Below, one piece after another: positions 34,121 to 43,244 of a DNA stretch of 64,000 nt (the stretch's first letter is position 1; the number at the start of each line of letters is the position of its first letter). The position numbers and the translations under genes are program-made. The notes under the pieces are model-generated. The model saw nothing but the letters and a program-made list of their open reading frames with translations, made no database searches and was not told the DNA's origin. The stretch comes from Azotimanducus sp963663145. GTDB lineage: Bacteria > Pseudomonadota > Gammaproteobacteria > Pseudomonadales > Azotimanducaceae. Location: NCBI GenBank assembly GCA_963663145.1, contig OY760134.1:3006984-3070983 (forward strand), read 5' to 3'.

Positions 34121-34827
34121 TGCGCAGTCACTACAGGCGCCGCTTCCAATGAGAACATGTAGCCCTTCCCCCAGACCGTCTTCAGGTGTAAAGGCTCTGC
34201 CGGATCATCTTCGATTTTGGATCTCAATCTCGCGACGCGCACATCGACCGACCGGTCAAAGGGCGACATCTCCACACCCCCAAGCAGTTCAATGATCTGG
34301 TCACGTTCAAGGGTTCGGTCGGGATGCGTGATGAACACTTCCAGAAGGTCGAATTCGCTGCGGGTCAGCCGAACGGGTTCGCCGTCACGACGTAGCCATC
34401 GAGACCGGAAGTTCACCTCGAAACTACCGAACCGAATGGAAGTATCTTGGCGCTCTCCGGTCGATGCATCCAAGCGGCGAAGCACTGCCCTGACTCTGGC
34501 CAGTAATTCTCTGGGTTCAAATGGCTTGGCGATGTAATCGTCTGCGCCGACCTCCAACCCCACGATCCGGTCTATGGGATCCCCGTGCGCGGAGAGCATG
34601 ATAATGGGTAAATTCCCGGAGCCTTTCAGCCGCCTCGCAATTGAAAGCCCGTCCTCGCCCGGCAACATCAAGTCAAGCACCAACAGGTCGGGCAGGGTGT
34701 CTTCCATCAACTTATTCATTTCCTCGCCGTCTTCGGCGAGACTGACTTGAAACCCTTGACGCCGGAGGTACTCTCCCGTAAGTTCGCGGACCTCCGCATC
34801 GTCATCGACCACCAGCAGATGCGGCAC
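34117..34827 (-). CDS. ompR: OmpR-family response regulator
   Basis: A 236-residue DNA-binding regulator. Receiver: LLVVDDDAEVREL (acidic pair), LLVLDLMLPGEDGL (phosphoacceptor Asp), IIMLSAH and DDYIAKPFEPREL. Winged-helix output: RLTRSEFDLLEVFITHPDRT and VDVRVARLRSKIEDDP ending KTVWGKGYMF. Sequence and the following envZ gene fit OmpR. It probably controls envelope genes, and the OmpA-type gene nearby is a possible target. Confidence 0.92.
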   Translation of the reverse strand: MPHLLVVDDDAEVRELTGEYLRRQGFQVSLAEDGEEMNKLMEDTLPDLLVLDLMLPGEDGLSIARRLKGSGNLPIIMLSAHGDPIDRIVGLEVGADDYIAKPFEPRELLARVRAVLRRLDASTGERQDTSIRFGSFEVNFRSRWLRRDGEPVRLTRSEFDLLEVFITHPDRTLERDQIIELLGGVEMSPFDRSVDVRVARLRSKIEDDPAEPLHLKTVWGKGYMFSLEAAPVVTAQ

Positions 34828-34865
34828 TTGATTCCCTCTTTCTCACATGCCGGTGCGAACGCACC

Positions 34866-35429
34866 CTATTTCAGAGCATCCCCAGCATTCCGGTCATCGA
34901 TCTGTAAAGATGTTTGCAGAAAAGCTTGACGCTGTTCGAACCCCCCCCCAAATCCAGGTCCCGGAAGCGGTTGTGCACGCGCCATGAGCCCGCGCATGTG
35001 ATCCAATATCTCTCTGGCGCTTCGCTGGGGATTACCGATCCCGTTCACGCTGCCTCGCACAACGACCATCCCGCCGGATGGCAGATTTCCAACCTGATTA
35101 TCGATGCCTGCGCCGAAACGCATCGTTTGACGAACACGAATATAGACAGTAAGGCGAGGGGCGTGTGCTTCGGAGGCAACCGGCACCCGCGCTCGCAGCG
35201 TTTGAGAGCGTTGCATTCGTTTCTTAAGTTCCACGAGCAGCCCGCGCCTATCCGAACTTTGCAGTGTGCCCCATCGCTGTAGGACTTCGGTGAGCTCGGC
35301 ATCGTTCATTTCGGCATAGGCATACATCGCACCCGTCGAAGAGGCAAACGAAGGAGCTGCGCCAAGAAGGAGCACGCATAGCAAGCTCGCGCGCAAATGC
35401 AGATTCTTATAAGTCCGAATCAAGCCCAT
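34866..35429 (-). CDS. Exported protein of unknown function
   Basis: A 187-residue protein with a signal peptide (HLRASLLCVLLLGAAPSFAS). The mature part starts with a helical segment (EMNDAELTEVLQRWGTL, then LLVELKKRMQ), followed by a beta-rich part with repeated R-V-R patterns (TVYIRVRQTMRFG) and a Pro/Gly-rich tail. I do not recognise the family. The frame is open to 35546, but ATG 35429 gives a clean signal peptide. It lies 38 bases before ompR and 73 after the thiolase, same strand. Confidence 0.7.
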   Translation of the reverse strand: MGLIRTYKNLHLRASLLCVLLLGAAPSFASSTGAMYAYAEMNDAELTEVLQRWGTLQSSDRRGLLVELKKRMQRSQTLRARVPVASEAHAPRLTVYIRVRQTMRFGAGIDNQVGNLPSGGMVVVRGSVNGIGNPQRSAREILDHMRGLMARAQPLPGPGFGGGFEQRQAFLQTSLQIDDRNAGDALK

Positions 35430-35502
35430 GAACCCAGCGATGCTACATCCAAGATCCAAGTGTATCTCATTACCTTCAGACTCTATTGTGATTATGCCGT
35501 GA

Positions 35503-36687
35503 TTACGCCGCCTCGAAAAGCCCTGCTGCGCCCTGACCACCGCCAATACACATGGTGACCACGCCGTATCGACCCTTGCGCCGCTTGAGTTCGCGCAATA
35601 AGAGTCCGGTCAACCGCGATCCTGTCATTCCGAATGGGTGTCCTATGGCGATGCTTCCACCGTTCACGTTGTAAATCTCGTTGTCCAAGTCGAGGGTGTC
35701 TCTGCAATACACACATTGCGACGCGAAGGCCTCGTTGAGCTCCCAAAGATCAACATCTTGCTGCTTGATCCCGGCATTTGCAAGTAGCCTCGGAATCGCA
35801 AAGACAGGCCCGATGCCCATTTCGTCCGGTTCACAGGCTGCCACGGTAAAGCCCCTGTAGATGCCCATGGGTTCAATCCCCAGCGCCGACGCACGATCAG
35901 CACTCATCACGAGCGTCATAGAGGCACCGTCGGAAAGTTGCGAGGCATTGCCGGCCGTCACCGTCCCGTCCTCTTCGAAAGCAGGCCGCAATGAGGCCAA
36001 GCCTTCGGGCGTAGTGTCCGGTCGATTGCACTCGTCCCGGTCCACTGTCACGTCCAAGAAACTCTCTTCGCCAGTCTCTCGATCGACTTTCTTCATGGTC
36101 GCGGACATGGGTACGATTTCCTCAGCCGGGTAGCCAGCCTGCTGCGATATTGCGAAGCGTTGTTGACTCTGAAGCGCGTACTCGTCCTGCATTTCGCGCG
36201 TGACCTGATAGCGTCTTGCGACCACTTCGGCGGTATTGCCCATGGCCATGTATATCTCGGGTTTCTCCTCCAAGAGCCGCTTATTCGGATCCGCCTTGGC
36301 AGGCTGCTGACGCTGTTGCATAGAAATCGAATCAACGCCACCCGCCATGGCCACCTCGGTCTGCCCATGCGCAATTTGGTTGGCGGCTATGGCGATGGAC
36401 TGTAGCCCCGAAGAGCAAAAGCGGTTAATGGTCAATCCTGCCGCAGTCACCGGCAAGCGGGACAACACAACGGCGAGCCGAGCCAGATTGCCGTCCTGCT
36501 CTCCAACATGATTGGCGGCACCCACGATCACATCTTCGACTTCATCCGCAGACACCTGCGGATTGCGGTCGAGAAGGGAATCGATGAGGTGCGCGAGCAT
36601 GTCATCGGAGCGCGTTAAATTGAAGCTGCCCCGGAAGGATTTCGCGAGTCCGGTACGGACGCTATCTACAACGACAACATCTCTCAT
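35503..36687 (-). CDS. Acetyl-CoA C-acyltransferase (beta-oxidation thiolase)
   Basis: A 394-residue type I/II thiolase releasing acetyl-CoA from 3-oxoacyl-CoA in fatty-acid oxidation. The nucleophilic Cys is in NRFCSSGLQSIA. WELNEAFASQC, SIAIGHPFGMTGSR (His) and MCIGGGQGAAGLF (second Cys) complete the active site. ATG 36687 matches the canonical MRDVVVVDSVRT start. It lacks the hydratase/dehydrogenase partner FadB/FadJ here, so it acts with proteins encoded elsewhere. It diverges from the small membrane protein at 36888. Confidence 0.94.
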   Translation of the reverse strand: MRDVVVVDSVRTGLAKSFRGSFNLTRSDDMLAHLIDSLLDRNPQVSADEVEDVIVGAANHVGEQDGNLARLAVVLSRLPVTAAGLTINRFCSSGLQSIAIAANQIAHGQTEVAMAGGVDSISMQQRQQPAKADPNKRLLEEKPEIYMAMGNTAEVVARRYQVTREMQDEYALQSQQRFAISQQAGYPAEEIVPMSATMKKVDRETGEESFLDVTVDRDECNRPDTTPEGLASLRPAFEEDGTVTAGNASQLSDGASMTLVMSADRASALGIEPMGIYRGFTVAACEPDEMGIGPVFAIPRLLANAGIKQQDVDLWELNEAFASQCVYCRDTLDLDNEIYNVNGGSIAIGHPFGMTGSRLTGLLLRELKRRKGRYGVVTMCIGGGQGAAGLFEAA

Positions 36688-36887
36688 GAGTTCTTGTGCT
36701 CCAAATCTTCGTTGCCAAGGCGCTTGCTTCTTGAGCAATCCGCTCTGCGGATCTCAAGGGGGGAGGGAGCATAACATACAAGTTCTCAGGGTATTGGGCT
36801 TTTTCTATCGGCAATGGGAGAACGTCTTGTCCAAGAATTCACAAAGGGTTAGGCTGAAATCCCACGACCACATTGGAAGCCAAGCAA

Positions 36888-37322
36888 ATGTTGCATCGTC
36901 TCATTGGAGGATATCTTTTACTCGTCGCGGTCGCGGTGGCAGTGCATACGGTGGTCGAACCGCTGTATCACACCACCATCGAAGGCCAGCCCTACAGCCC
37001 CTTGTGGAATCTGCTGAATCCGACTATGGCGGTTGCGCTTCTGTTGGGATTGCTCCTCGGGTATCAGCGCAAGCGTGCTGCGGACGGGCAGGCAGAATCG
37101 CAAAGCGTGACGCGAGAATTGCTCGTTGCGAACAGTCAATTTTTCGCCTGCGCGTTCGTGAGCATCCTGTTCTTCTGGAACTGGTTTAATCACTTGAGTC
37201 CAAGCTTTGCAGCCATCGGCGCTGGGACTGTTGCGCTCGTTTGGATACTCATCGATGCCCTCCTGCCGCTCGTGCTGGGCGCCATGGGCGTTCACATGCT
37301 CAAGAGCAGCAAACCAAAGTAA
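36888..37322 (+). CDS. Small four-helix membrane protein
   Basis: A 144-residue protein with four hydrophobic segments: IGGYLLLVAVAVAVHTVV, PTMAVALLLGLLLGY, FFACAFVSILFFWNWF and IGAGTVALVWILIDALLPLVLGA (last one split here for length: positions about 107-130). I do not recognise the family; it resembles unnamed marine proteobacterial membrane proteins. TTG 36873 is a possible earlier start. It is followed by an SDR gene 110 bases away. Confidence 0.68.
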   Translation: MLHRLIGGYLLLVAVAVAVHTVVEPLYHTTIEGQPYSPLWNLLNPTMAVALLLGLLLGYQRKRAADGQAESQSVTRELLVANSQFFACAFVSILFFWNWFNHLSPSFAAIGAGTVALVWILIDALLPLVLGAMGVHMLKSSKPK

Positions 37323-37432
37323 GCGAACAAGGGCATTACACCCCCAATCAAACAAGAGTGGCGGTACCGAAGGAACGCAGACAATCGCGTATATTTGCGG
37401 GACAGTGCACTCACCCAAAGGGTACTCAAAAG

Positions 37433-38209
37433 ATGCAGCTTGAAAACAGGGTCGCGGCCATCACCGGCGGTACGGCTGGCATCGGCAGGGCGATCGCCGA
37501 AGCCTATCTTCGCGAAGGCGCCACGGTCACGGTCATGGCGCGCAATCAAACCAAAGCGGAGCGCATGACCCATGAAATCGGAGCTGGAGAGAATTGCGTG
37601 TTCATCAAAGGAGACGCAACTTCACAATCTGATGTGGAGCGCTTCGTCGATGCCACCATTGCTCGGTTTGGAAAACTCGACATATTGGTCAACAATGCCG
37701 GCGGCGCAGGGGAGTTACAGCCGGTGTCGGATCTGCCGGACGATGCGTGGGATCTGGTGATGAAGTGGAACCTCTATTCCACCTTCTGGGCCAGCAGGCG
37801 GGCGGTCAAACCCATGATCGCGGGCGGTTGGGGCCGCATCATTAATATTTCTTCAACTGAAGGCAAGGTGGGCAAGCCGGTGCTGACCGCCTATACCGCC
37901 GCCAAGCACGCGGTCAATGGACTCACCAAATCCATGGCGAGGGAGGTAGGGACGCTGGGCATCACCGTTAACGCCATATGCCCGGGACTTGTGATCACCG
38001 ACATCGTTCGCGACAACGGACCGAGAACCGCTGAGGCGATGGGCATGACCTTTGACGAAATGGTCGACATGTTCGCGCAAGAATCCGCTATCAAGCGTCC
38101 CAACACGGCCGAGGAGGTGGCCGCGCTTGCGGTGCTTTTGGCTTCCGAAGCCGGGGCCGGAATCACTGGTGCCTGCTTGAGCGTTGATGGCGGGACGGCG
38201 CCCTACTAG
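37433..38209 (+). CDS. Short-chain dehydrogenase/reductase
   Basis: A 258-residue classical SDR. Cofactor motif TGGTAGIGRAIAEAY, NNAGG, the catalytic Ser in INISSTEGKV and the Y-x-x-x-K in YTAAKHAVNG are all present, and CLSVDGG closes the fold. It likely oxidises or reduces a hydroxyl/keto group with NAD(P)H. ATG 37433 gives the normal N-terminus. It lies 17 bases before a kinase-like gene, suggesting a shared pathway. Confidence 0.92.
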   Translation: MQLENRVAAITGGTAGIGRAIAEAYLREGATVTVMARNQTKAERMTHEIGAGENCVFIKGDATSQSDVERFVDATIARFGKLDILVNNAGGAGELQPVSDLPDDAWDLVMKWNLYSTFWASRRAVKPMIAGGWGRIINISSTEGKVGKPVLTAYTAAKHAVNGLTKSMAREVGTLGITVNAICPGLVITDIVRDNGPRTAEAMGMTFDEMVDMFAQESAIKRPNTAEEVAALAVLLASEAGAGITGACLSVDGGTAPY

Positions 38210-38226
38210 CGCAACCGGGCGACTTC

Positions 38227-39261
38227 ATGTCAATTGTCTTCCCCACCAGTCCCGATCACCTGAGCAGCACCTGGCTTACGCAGGCGCTTGGATATCGGGT
38301 CGACGACTTCGACGTGTACCCCTTCGCCGAAGGGGCAGGCATCATTGGGCAGGTGGTGCGCATTGCGCTTCGAGGGGCGCAACCCTTTGATTCCTTGGTC
38401 GCCAAGTTCCCCTCCCCCTCGGAGGCCAACCGCGCGGTCGCCGCAACCTACGACATGTATGGGCGGGAAGTCACCTTCTATCAGCAAATCGCGAGGCATG
38501 TGCGTGTGCGCACACCCGAGTGCTACTTCGCGGCGATCAATCCGGCCACGCAAGAATTCGTATTGCTGTTTGAAGATCTGAGCGAGTTCGAGATCGGCGA
38601 CCAGGTCTCCGGCTGTTCGCCCGAACAAGCGCGGCAAGTCATCTCGACAATAGCCGCCCTTCACGCTTCCGCGTGGCAGCCCGATCAGCGCTTTGACCTG
38701 ATCTCGCACAACAATCCGGCACAGCGAGACGGCATGATCGCCGGATTTAATGTGGGCTGGCCGGTTGTCTTGGAGCGCTTCCGGGAGTTGGTGCCCGAAT
38801 CAGGGCTCGTCGTCGGAGAAAAGATGGCCGCCGCCACGCCCTGGCTGCTTCAGGAAATGTCCACCTCACCTGTCTGCCTGACGCATGCGGATGTGCGTCT
38901 GGACAATGTATTTTTTGGCGATCAAGGAATCGCCTTGGTTGATTGGCAATCGGTCTGCGCCTCTGCGCCCGAACAAGATCTGGCCTATTTCCTTACGCAA
39001 AGCGTACCGCTTGAAACAGTGATCGACGAGGGCTTGAAGGGCCTCTATTACGACGAGTTGTGCGCACACGGCATCGACTATCCGAAAGAGACCTTCGAGC
39101 AAAGATACAAGCGTTGCGCACTGTATCTTCTCAACTATGCCGTGATCATCGCCGGCACGCTGGATCTCGGCAACGAACGCGGTCAGGCACTCGGACGCAC
39201 ATTGCTCGGAGGCAGCCTGGCATCTCTCGATGAGATGGGAGCATTCGAACTACTGAGATGA
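38227..39261 (+). CDS. EcKinase/APH-like phosphotransferase
   Basis: A 344-residue protein kinase-like fold of the ecdysteroid-kinase (DUF227) and choline/aminoglycoside kinase group. The catalytic loop reads CLTHADVRLDNVFF, followed by the DFG-like LVDWQ. LVAKFP holds the ATP-binding Lys and VLLFEDLS the hinge. It probably phosphorylates a small hydroxylated molecule. It is in tandem with an SDR. Natural substrate unknown. It ends 12 bases from the convergent SulP gene. Confidence 0.85.
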   Translation: MSIVFPTSPDHLSSTWLTQALGYRVDDFDVYPFAEGAGIIGQVVRIALRGAQPFDSLVAKFPSPSEANRAVAATYDMYGREVTFYQQIARHVRVRTPECYFAAINPATQEFVLLFEDLSEFEIGDQVSGCSPEQARQVISTIAALHASAWQPDQRFDLISHNNPAQRDGMIAGFNVGWPVVLERFRELVPESGLVVGEKMAAATPWLLQEMSTSPVCLTHADVRLDNVFFGDQGIALVDWQSVCASAPEQDLAYFLTQSVPLETVIDEGLKGLYYDELCAHGIDYPKETFEQRYKRCALYLLNYAVIIAGTLDLGNERGQALGRTLLGGSLASLDEMGAFELLR

Positions 39262-39273
39262 GTTTTGAACGAA

Positions 39274-40902
39274 TCAGGTCTTTTCTTCATTGGCCAGCAG
39301 TTCGGCCGCGACTGCGCGTGCTTCGTCCAAGGTTTCAACGATGAGCGACTTCGGCACCCTTGACAGGACTTTCATTGCCACCAAAGTGTTCAAAACGCCT
39401 CCGGAGACCGCCATTACGATAAAGGTGGTGTTTTCCTTTTCGGCGACATCAATGAGCTGATCGATCACCATGGCCGCACTGTCATCGAGGTGTGTCGCGG
39501 CGGAAAAGTCAAAGATCACAATTTCATGGTCCTTAATGTCCTTGCCAATCGTCTCCGTGAGCTTCTTTGAAGAAGCGACGGTGAATCGTCCACGCAACGA
39601 GACCAGCCCCGCGCGCGCGGCGAGCGGATCCTCGGAGAGTACTTCCCCATGATTTTCAAAGAAACTGCGGTCAAGCAGCGGTACCGAGACCACGTTGTCG
39701 AGTTCAAGGCTCTCAAGTTCGAGCGCGTGAGCCATGCCCGCGACGATCAGCCCGACCGCAATCGCGGTCACTAGGTCCACAAATACGGTGACCGCCAGCG
39801 TGGTGATCATCACCAGCAAATGCTCTCGTCGGATCCGGTGCAGGACGGAAAGCAAACGCAAGTCAATGATGTCCCAACCGACTTTGATCAAAATGCCCGA
39901 CAGCACCGCCAAGGGCACCGGCTCCAAGACCTCTCCCGCACCCAACAGGACACCCAGCATGATTAGTGCGAACATCACGCCCGAGGCGCGCATGGAGGCG
40001 CCGGCTCGTATGTTGGTGATAGTCAGCGGCGTGGAAGCGCAGCCGGGCACGCCTCCAAACAGCCCCGCGATGATATTGCCTATCCCTTGACCCAAGAGCT
40101 CTCTATCCGGATTGTGGTGAGTGCCGGTCATGGAATCCGCCACGAGTGAGGTGAGCAGGCTCTCAACCGACCCCAAGAGCGCCAGAATCAGGGCTGGCTG
40201 TAGAGAGCTGACCAAGAAATTGATGTCTAGTGAACGAATTTGAACGGACGGAAGTTCGCTCGGGACGTCTCCTATGACGGGCGCTCCAGTGAACCAGAAG
40301 AGCCCTACCAAGGTGCCCGTGAGGAGCGCGGCAAGCGGCGCAGGCATGAATTGGCCAAGTCGGGCAGGCCAGGCGATGGCAACGGCGAGCGTGATGAGGG
40401 CAACCGCAACCGCATCCATATTGATTTGACTTAGTGCATGTGGCAATGCCAGTACCGCGTCCACCGCATCGCCCGGCTCAGGCGGCACACCAAAGGCCGG
40501 CAAGATCTGCAATAGGATGACAATGACGCCGATGCCGGACATGAATCCGGACACCACCACGTAGGGCGTGTAGACGATGAATCGTCCGATTCGCGATATG
40601 CCCAGAAGCACTTGCAGCACGCCGGCCAGAACCACCACCGTCAGCGCTTCCATCAGGGTGGAGGCGTGGCTGGTCACTATCACTGCCATGGCAACAGTCA
40701 TGGGTGCCGTGGGGCCGGAAATTTGCGTCTTGGTGCCACCAAACACCGCCGCAAAGAACCCCATGGCGATGGCGGAATAAAGCCCCGCCTCCGCGCCCAA
40801 GCCCGAGGCCACGCCGAACGCGAGACATACCGGCAGGGCCACCACGGCGGTCGTGAGCCCGCCGAAAAAATCGCCTCTAAAGGCACCAAGGTCGTATTTC
40901 AT
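39274..40902 (-). CDS. SulP-family anion transporter with STAS domain
   Basis: A 542-residue SLC26/SulP protein, probably moving sulfate, bicarbonate or another anion. Roughly 11-14 membrane helices occupy residues 10-395, with FGVASGLGAEAGLYSAIAMG near the start and SGPTAPMTVAMAVIV after it. The cytoplasmic STAS domain follows (SLRGRFTVASSKKLTE, IVIFDFSAATHLDDSAAMV). It lies 47 bases below the DUF885 gene on the same strand. In marine bacteria such proteins often import bicarbonate, but no carbonic anhydrase is adjacent. Confidence 0.92.
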   Translation of the reverse strand: MKYDLGAFRGDFFGGLTTAVVALPVCLAFGVASGLGAEAGLYSAIAMGFFAAVFGGTKTQISGPTAPMTVAMAVIVTSHASTLMEALTVVVLAGVLQVLLGISRIGRFIVYTPYVVVSGFMSGIGVIVILLQILPAFGVPPEPGDAVDAVLALPHALSQINMDAVAVALITLAVAIAWPARLGQFMPAPLAALLTGTLVGLFWFTGAPVIGDVPSELPSVQIRSLDINFLVSSLQPALILALLGSVESLLTSLVADSMTGTHHNPDRELLGQGIGNIIAGLFGGVPGCASTPLTITNIRAGASMRASGVMFALIMLGVLLGAGEVLEPVPLAVLSGILIKVGWDIIDLRLLSVLHRIRREHLLVMITTLAVTVFVDLVTAIAVGLIVAGMAHALELESLELDNVVSVPLLDRSFFENHGEVLSEDPLAARAGLVSLRGRFTVASSKKLTETIGKDIKDHEIVIFDFSAATHLDDSAAMVIDQLIDVAEKENTTFIVMAVSGGVLNTLVAMKVLSRVPKSLIVETLDEARAVAAELLANEEKT

Positions 40903-40949
40903 ATCGAATGTTGGTTCACTTCGTCCTTTTGATCGTGCTTAATCGGCCT

Positions 40950-42740
40950 TCAATTCGCGTACAACTGCCCTCCATTGGACTCCGTCCACTGGTCAATTTT
41001 CGCTTTCAAGAGTGACAAGGGTAACGCACCATCCACGAGCACTTGGGCATGGAATTCACGCACATCGAATTGTTCGCCCAGATCGGCTTCCGCCCCTGTA
41101 CGAAGTTCACGAATTTTCAATTCACCGACCTTGTAGGCGAGCGCTTGCGAAGGTATTGCAATATAGCGTTCCGCCTCGCTCACAGCGCTGGCCTCCTTCA
41201 CCGCCGAATTCTCAAACATGTAGGCGAGTACTTCCTCGCGGGTCCAGCCCTTGGAATGCAGTCCAGTATCCACCACCAAGCGTATGGCGCGCCACAATTC
41301 GGCGTTCAATGCGCCAAAATACTGATAGGGGTCGGTGTACACTCCCAATTCCTTGCCGAGCGATTCGGCATACAGCCCCCAACCCTCCACAAAGGCCGTG
41401 TACCCGCCGAATCGGCGAACCCTCGGCAAGCCTTGGAGTTCCCGCTGCAGGGAAATCTGAAAATGGTGGCCGGGAATCGCCTCATGCAGAAACAGGGATT
41501 CCATGTCCCACTTGGGACGCGCTTTGATGTCATAGGTATTGGCGAAAAAGACACCGGGCCGGGCACCATCCGGTGTTCCCGCACGATAGGAACCATCCGC
41601 GGCGGACTTTTCTCGGAAGGACTCTACCGGCTGAACTTCAAAAGATGATGTCGGAAAATGGGAAAAGAGCTTTGGTGCGAGGCTTTGAATATGATCAGAC
41701 ATGGCGCGATAGCCATCGATCAATTCCTGAGGCTCGTCATAGAAGAAGCGCGGGTCAGTCTTCAGAAATTCAAAGAAGGCGTCTCGACCACCTTCGAATC
41801 CAACCTCCCGCATAATTCCATGCATTTCCTCATGAATGGATGCGACTTCGCGCAAGCCGATGGTGTGGATTTCTTCCGGGCTAAGGCTGGTGGTGGTCGT
41901 CTGGCGAACCAATACCGCATACCAGTCGGCGCCTTGGGGCAACTCAAAGAGACCAACACTTCTCCTTGCGTGCGGCAGATATTCGTCGCGAATGAAGTCG
42001 TGCAGCCGTAGATAGGCCGGGCGCAGTTTGTTGTTGAAGGCTTGCTCGTAGCGCTCGGCAAGCCGTGCTTTTGAATCTTCAGACAACTCGTCGGGGAGGT
42101 TTTCGATCGGTCCACAAAAGGGGCTGGCGTTGAAGTCGGTGACCTCTGCGGCGAGCTGGGTAAGCGTTCGCTCCATCAATACGCGCGGTTGGGTGACACC
42201 CTGTTCGACCCCTTCGCGCATGTTGACAATGGCTTGATCGACGAGCACCGCAAATGCGTCCATGCGGGAAAGGAAATCCTCGTAATCCTTCTCGCTATCA
42301 AAGGGATGGGCGCTGGTGCCGCTGCCTAGCTGCGCAAAGCTGTTGGCGAACGAATAGAACTGATTGATCGCAAGCAGATGCGCAGGAAACGCAAGCATCT
42401 CAATCTCCTGCTCGCGATTGCGCCTGAAGGTCTCGTAGGTCAAGCGTTCCTGTCGATTGAGCTTTGAAACATCAATAGCCTTGAGCCTTTCAAGGGAGTC
42501 GCGACTAAGCCTTTCGGAGTCCGCGCGGTATTGGGGGCCGAGGCTGTTGGCGAGACGATCATTGTGGCGCATGTCCCCAATGAAGGTGGCGCTCAGTGGA
42601 TTCAGCTTCAAATAGGCCTCGAAGTAGTCTTCAACAAGGGAGTCGAACTCGGCAGAACCTTGAGGCATCCCGCGAACCTCGGCGCAGGATGTCAGCAGCA
42701 AGACAAGCGAACATAGGCTGACATCCAGCAATTTGCGCAT
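40950..42740 (-). CDS. DUF885 metallo-hydrolase lipoprotein
   Basis: A 596-residue lipoprotein: signal with lipobox LLLTSC near residue 19, then a DUF885 body. The gluzincin-like zinc motif is LFLHEAIPGHHFQ (H-E-x4-H). DUF885 proteins resemble M32-type carboxypeptidases and are thought to be periplasmic peptidases. A related module makes up the front half of the fusion gene at 59166-62558, showing duplication of this fold in the genome. It is probably co-transcribed with sulP. Confidence 0.88.
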   Translation of the reverse strand: MRKLLDVSLCSLVLLLTSCAEVRGMPQGSAEFDSLVEDYFEAYLKLNPLSATFIGDMRHNDRLANSLGPQYRADSERLSRDSLERLKAIDVSKLNRQERLTYETFRRNREQEIEMLAFPAHLLAINQFYSFANSFAQLGSGTSAHPFDSEKDYEDFLSRMDAFAVLVDQAIVNMREGVEQGVTQPRVLMERTLTQLAAEVTDFNASPFCGPIENLPDELSEDSKARLAERYEQAFNNKLRPAYLRLHDFIRDEYLPHARRSVGLFELPQGADWYAVLVRQTTTTSLSPEEIHTIGLREVASIHEEMHGIMREVGFEGGRDAFFEFLKTDPRFFYDEPQELIDGYRAMSDHIQSLAPKLFSHFPTSSFEVQPVESFREKSAADGSYRAGTPDGARPGVFFANTYDIKARPKWDMESLFLHEAIPGHHFQISLQRELQGLPRVRRFGGYTAFVEGWGLYAESLGKELGVYTDPYQYFGALNAELWRAIRLVVDTGLHSKGWTREEVLAYMFENSAVKEASAVSEAERYIAIPSQALAYKVGELKIRELRTGAEADLGEQFDVREFHAQVLVDGALPLSLLKAKIDQWTESNGGQLYAN

Positions 42741-43025
42741 TCGTCGCAGCCTTTAGGAGGGGAATGCGTTACCTTACCTTGAACCTGAGGCGAAGGGGAA
42801 AACCCTATCCTTGACTATTGAAATCGTCAACCGGTTCCATTCGATGTGAAAGTGTCGCACCAAACAGCAAATGGGGGCGTAAACTTCAACCTATGCAGCT
42901 GATTCGAAGACTCTAATCGACCAGAGTAACGAGTGCGCTAAGAGCACAATAAAATAGAACTAAAACAACGTAATACACTAGATGTCGCACTTGTGCTACA
43001 GGTCGCCAAACAGTAATCTTAGGCG
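42741..43025. other. A/T-rich intergenic region before the DUF433 operon
   Basis: These 285 bases separate the minus-strand DUF885 gene from the plus-strand DUF433 cassette. They become clearly A/T-rich from about 42890 to 43020, where the cassette promoter probably lies. GTGC-GCTAAGA-GCAC near 42930 is a small hairpin. No open frame with family resemblance is present. Confidence 0.5.
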
Positions 43026-43244
43026 ATGACAAGGCCAAACACCTTCATCCAGATTGATCCTGATGTCCTCGGCGGAACCCCGGTATTCTCGGGCACGAGA
43101 GTTCATGTGCGGATGCTCATTCACCATCTGGAAGCGGGCGATTGTGTAGAGGACCTCCTCACGGATTATCCGACGGTATCGCAAGACAAGGCCGTCGCTG
43201 TGCTGAAGGAAGGGGTCGACATACCGATAGCGCCCTCATATTGA
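43026..43244 (+). CDS. DUF433 (VapB-like HTH) protein
   Basis: A 72-residue protein with the DUF433 layout: FIQIDPDVLGGTPVFSGTRV followed by HHLEAGDCVEDLLTDYP and DKAVAVL. These winged-helix proteins are usually antitoxins paired with a DUF5615 PIN-like toxin. Here no toxin follows; the next start (TTG 43241) overlaps its TGA, tying it to an SbcD-type nuclease instead. It may act as the operon's regulator. Confidence 0.88.
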   Translation: MTRPNTFIQIDPDVLGGTPVFSGTRVHVRMLIHHLEAGDCVEDLLTDYPTVSQDKAVAVLKEGVDIPIAPSY

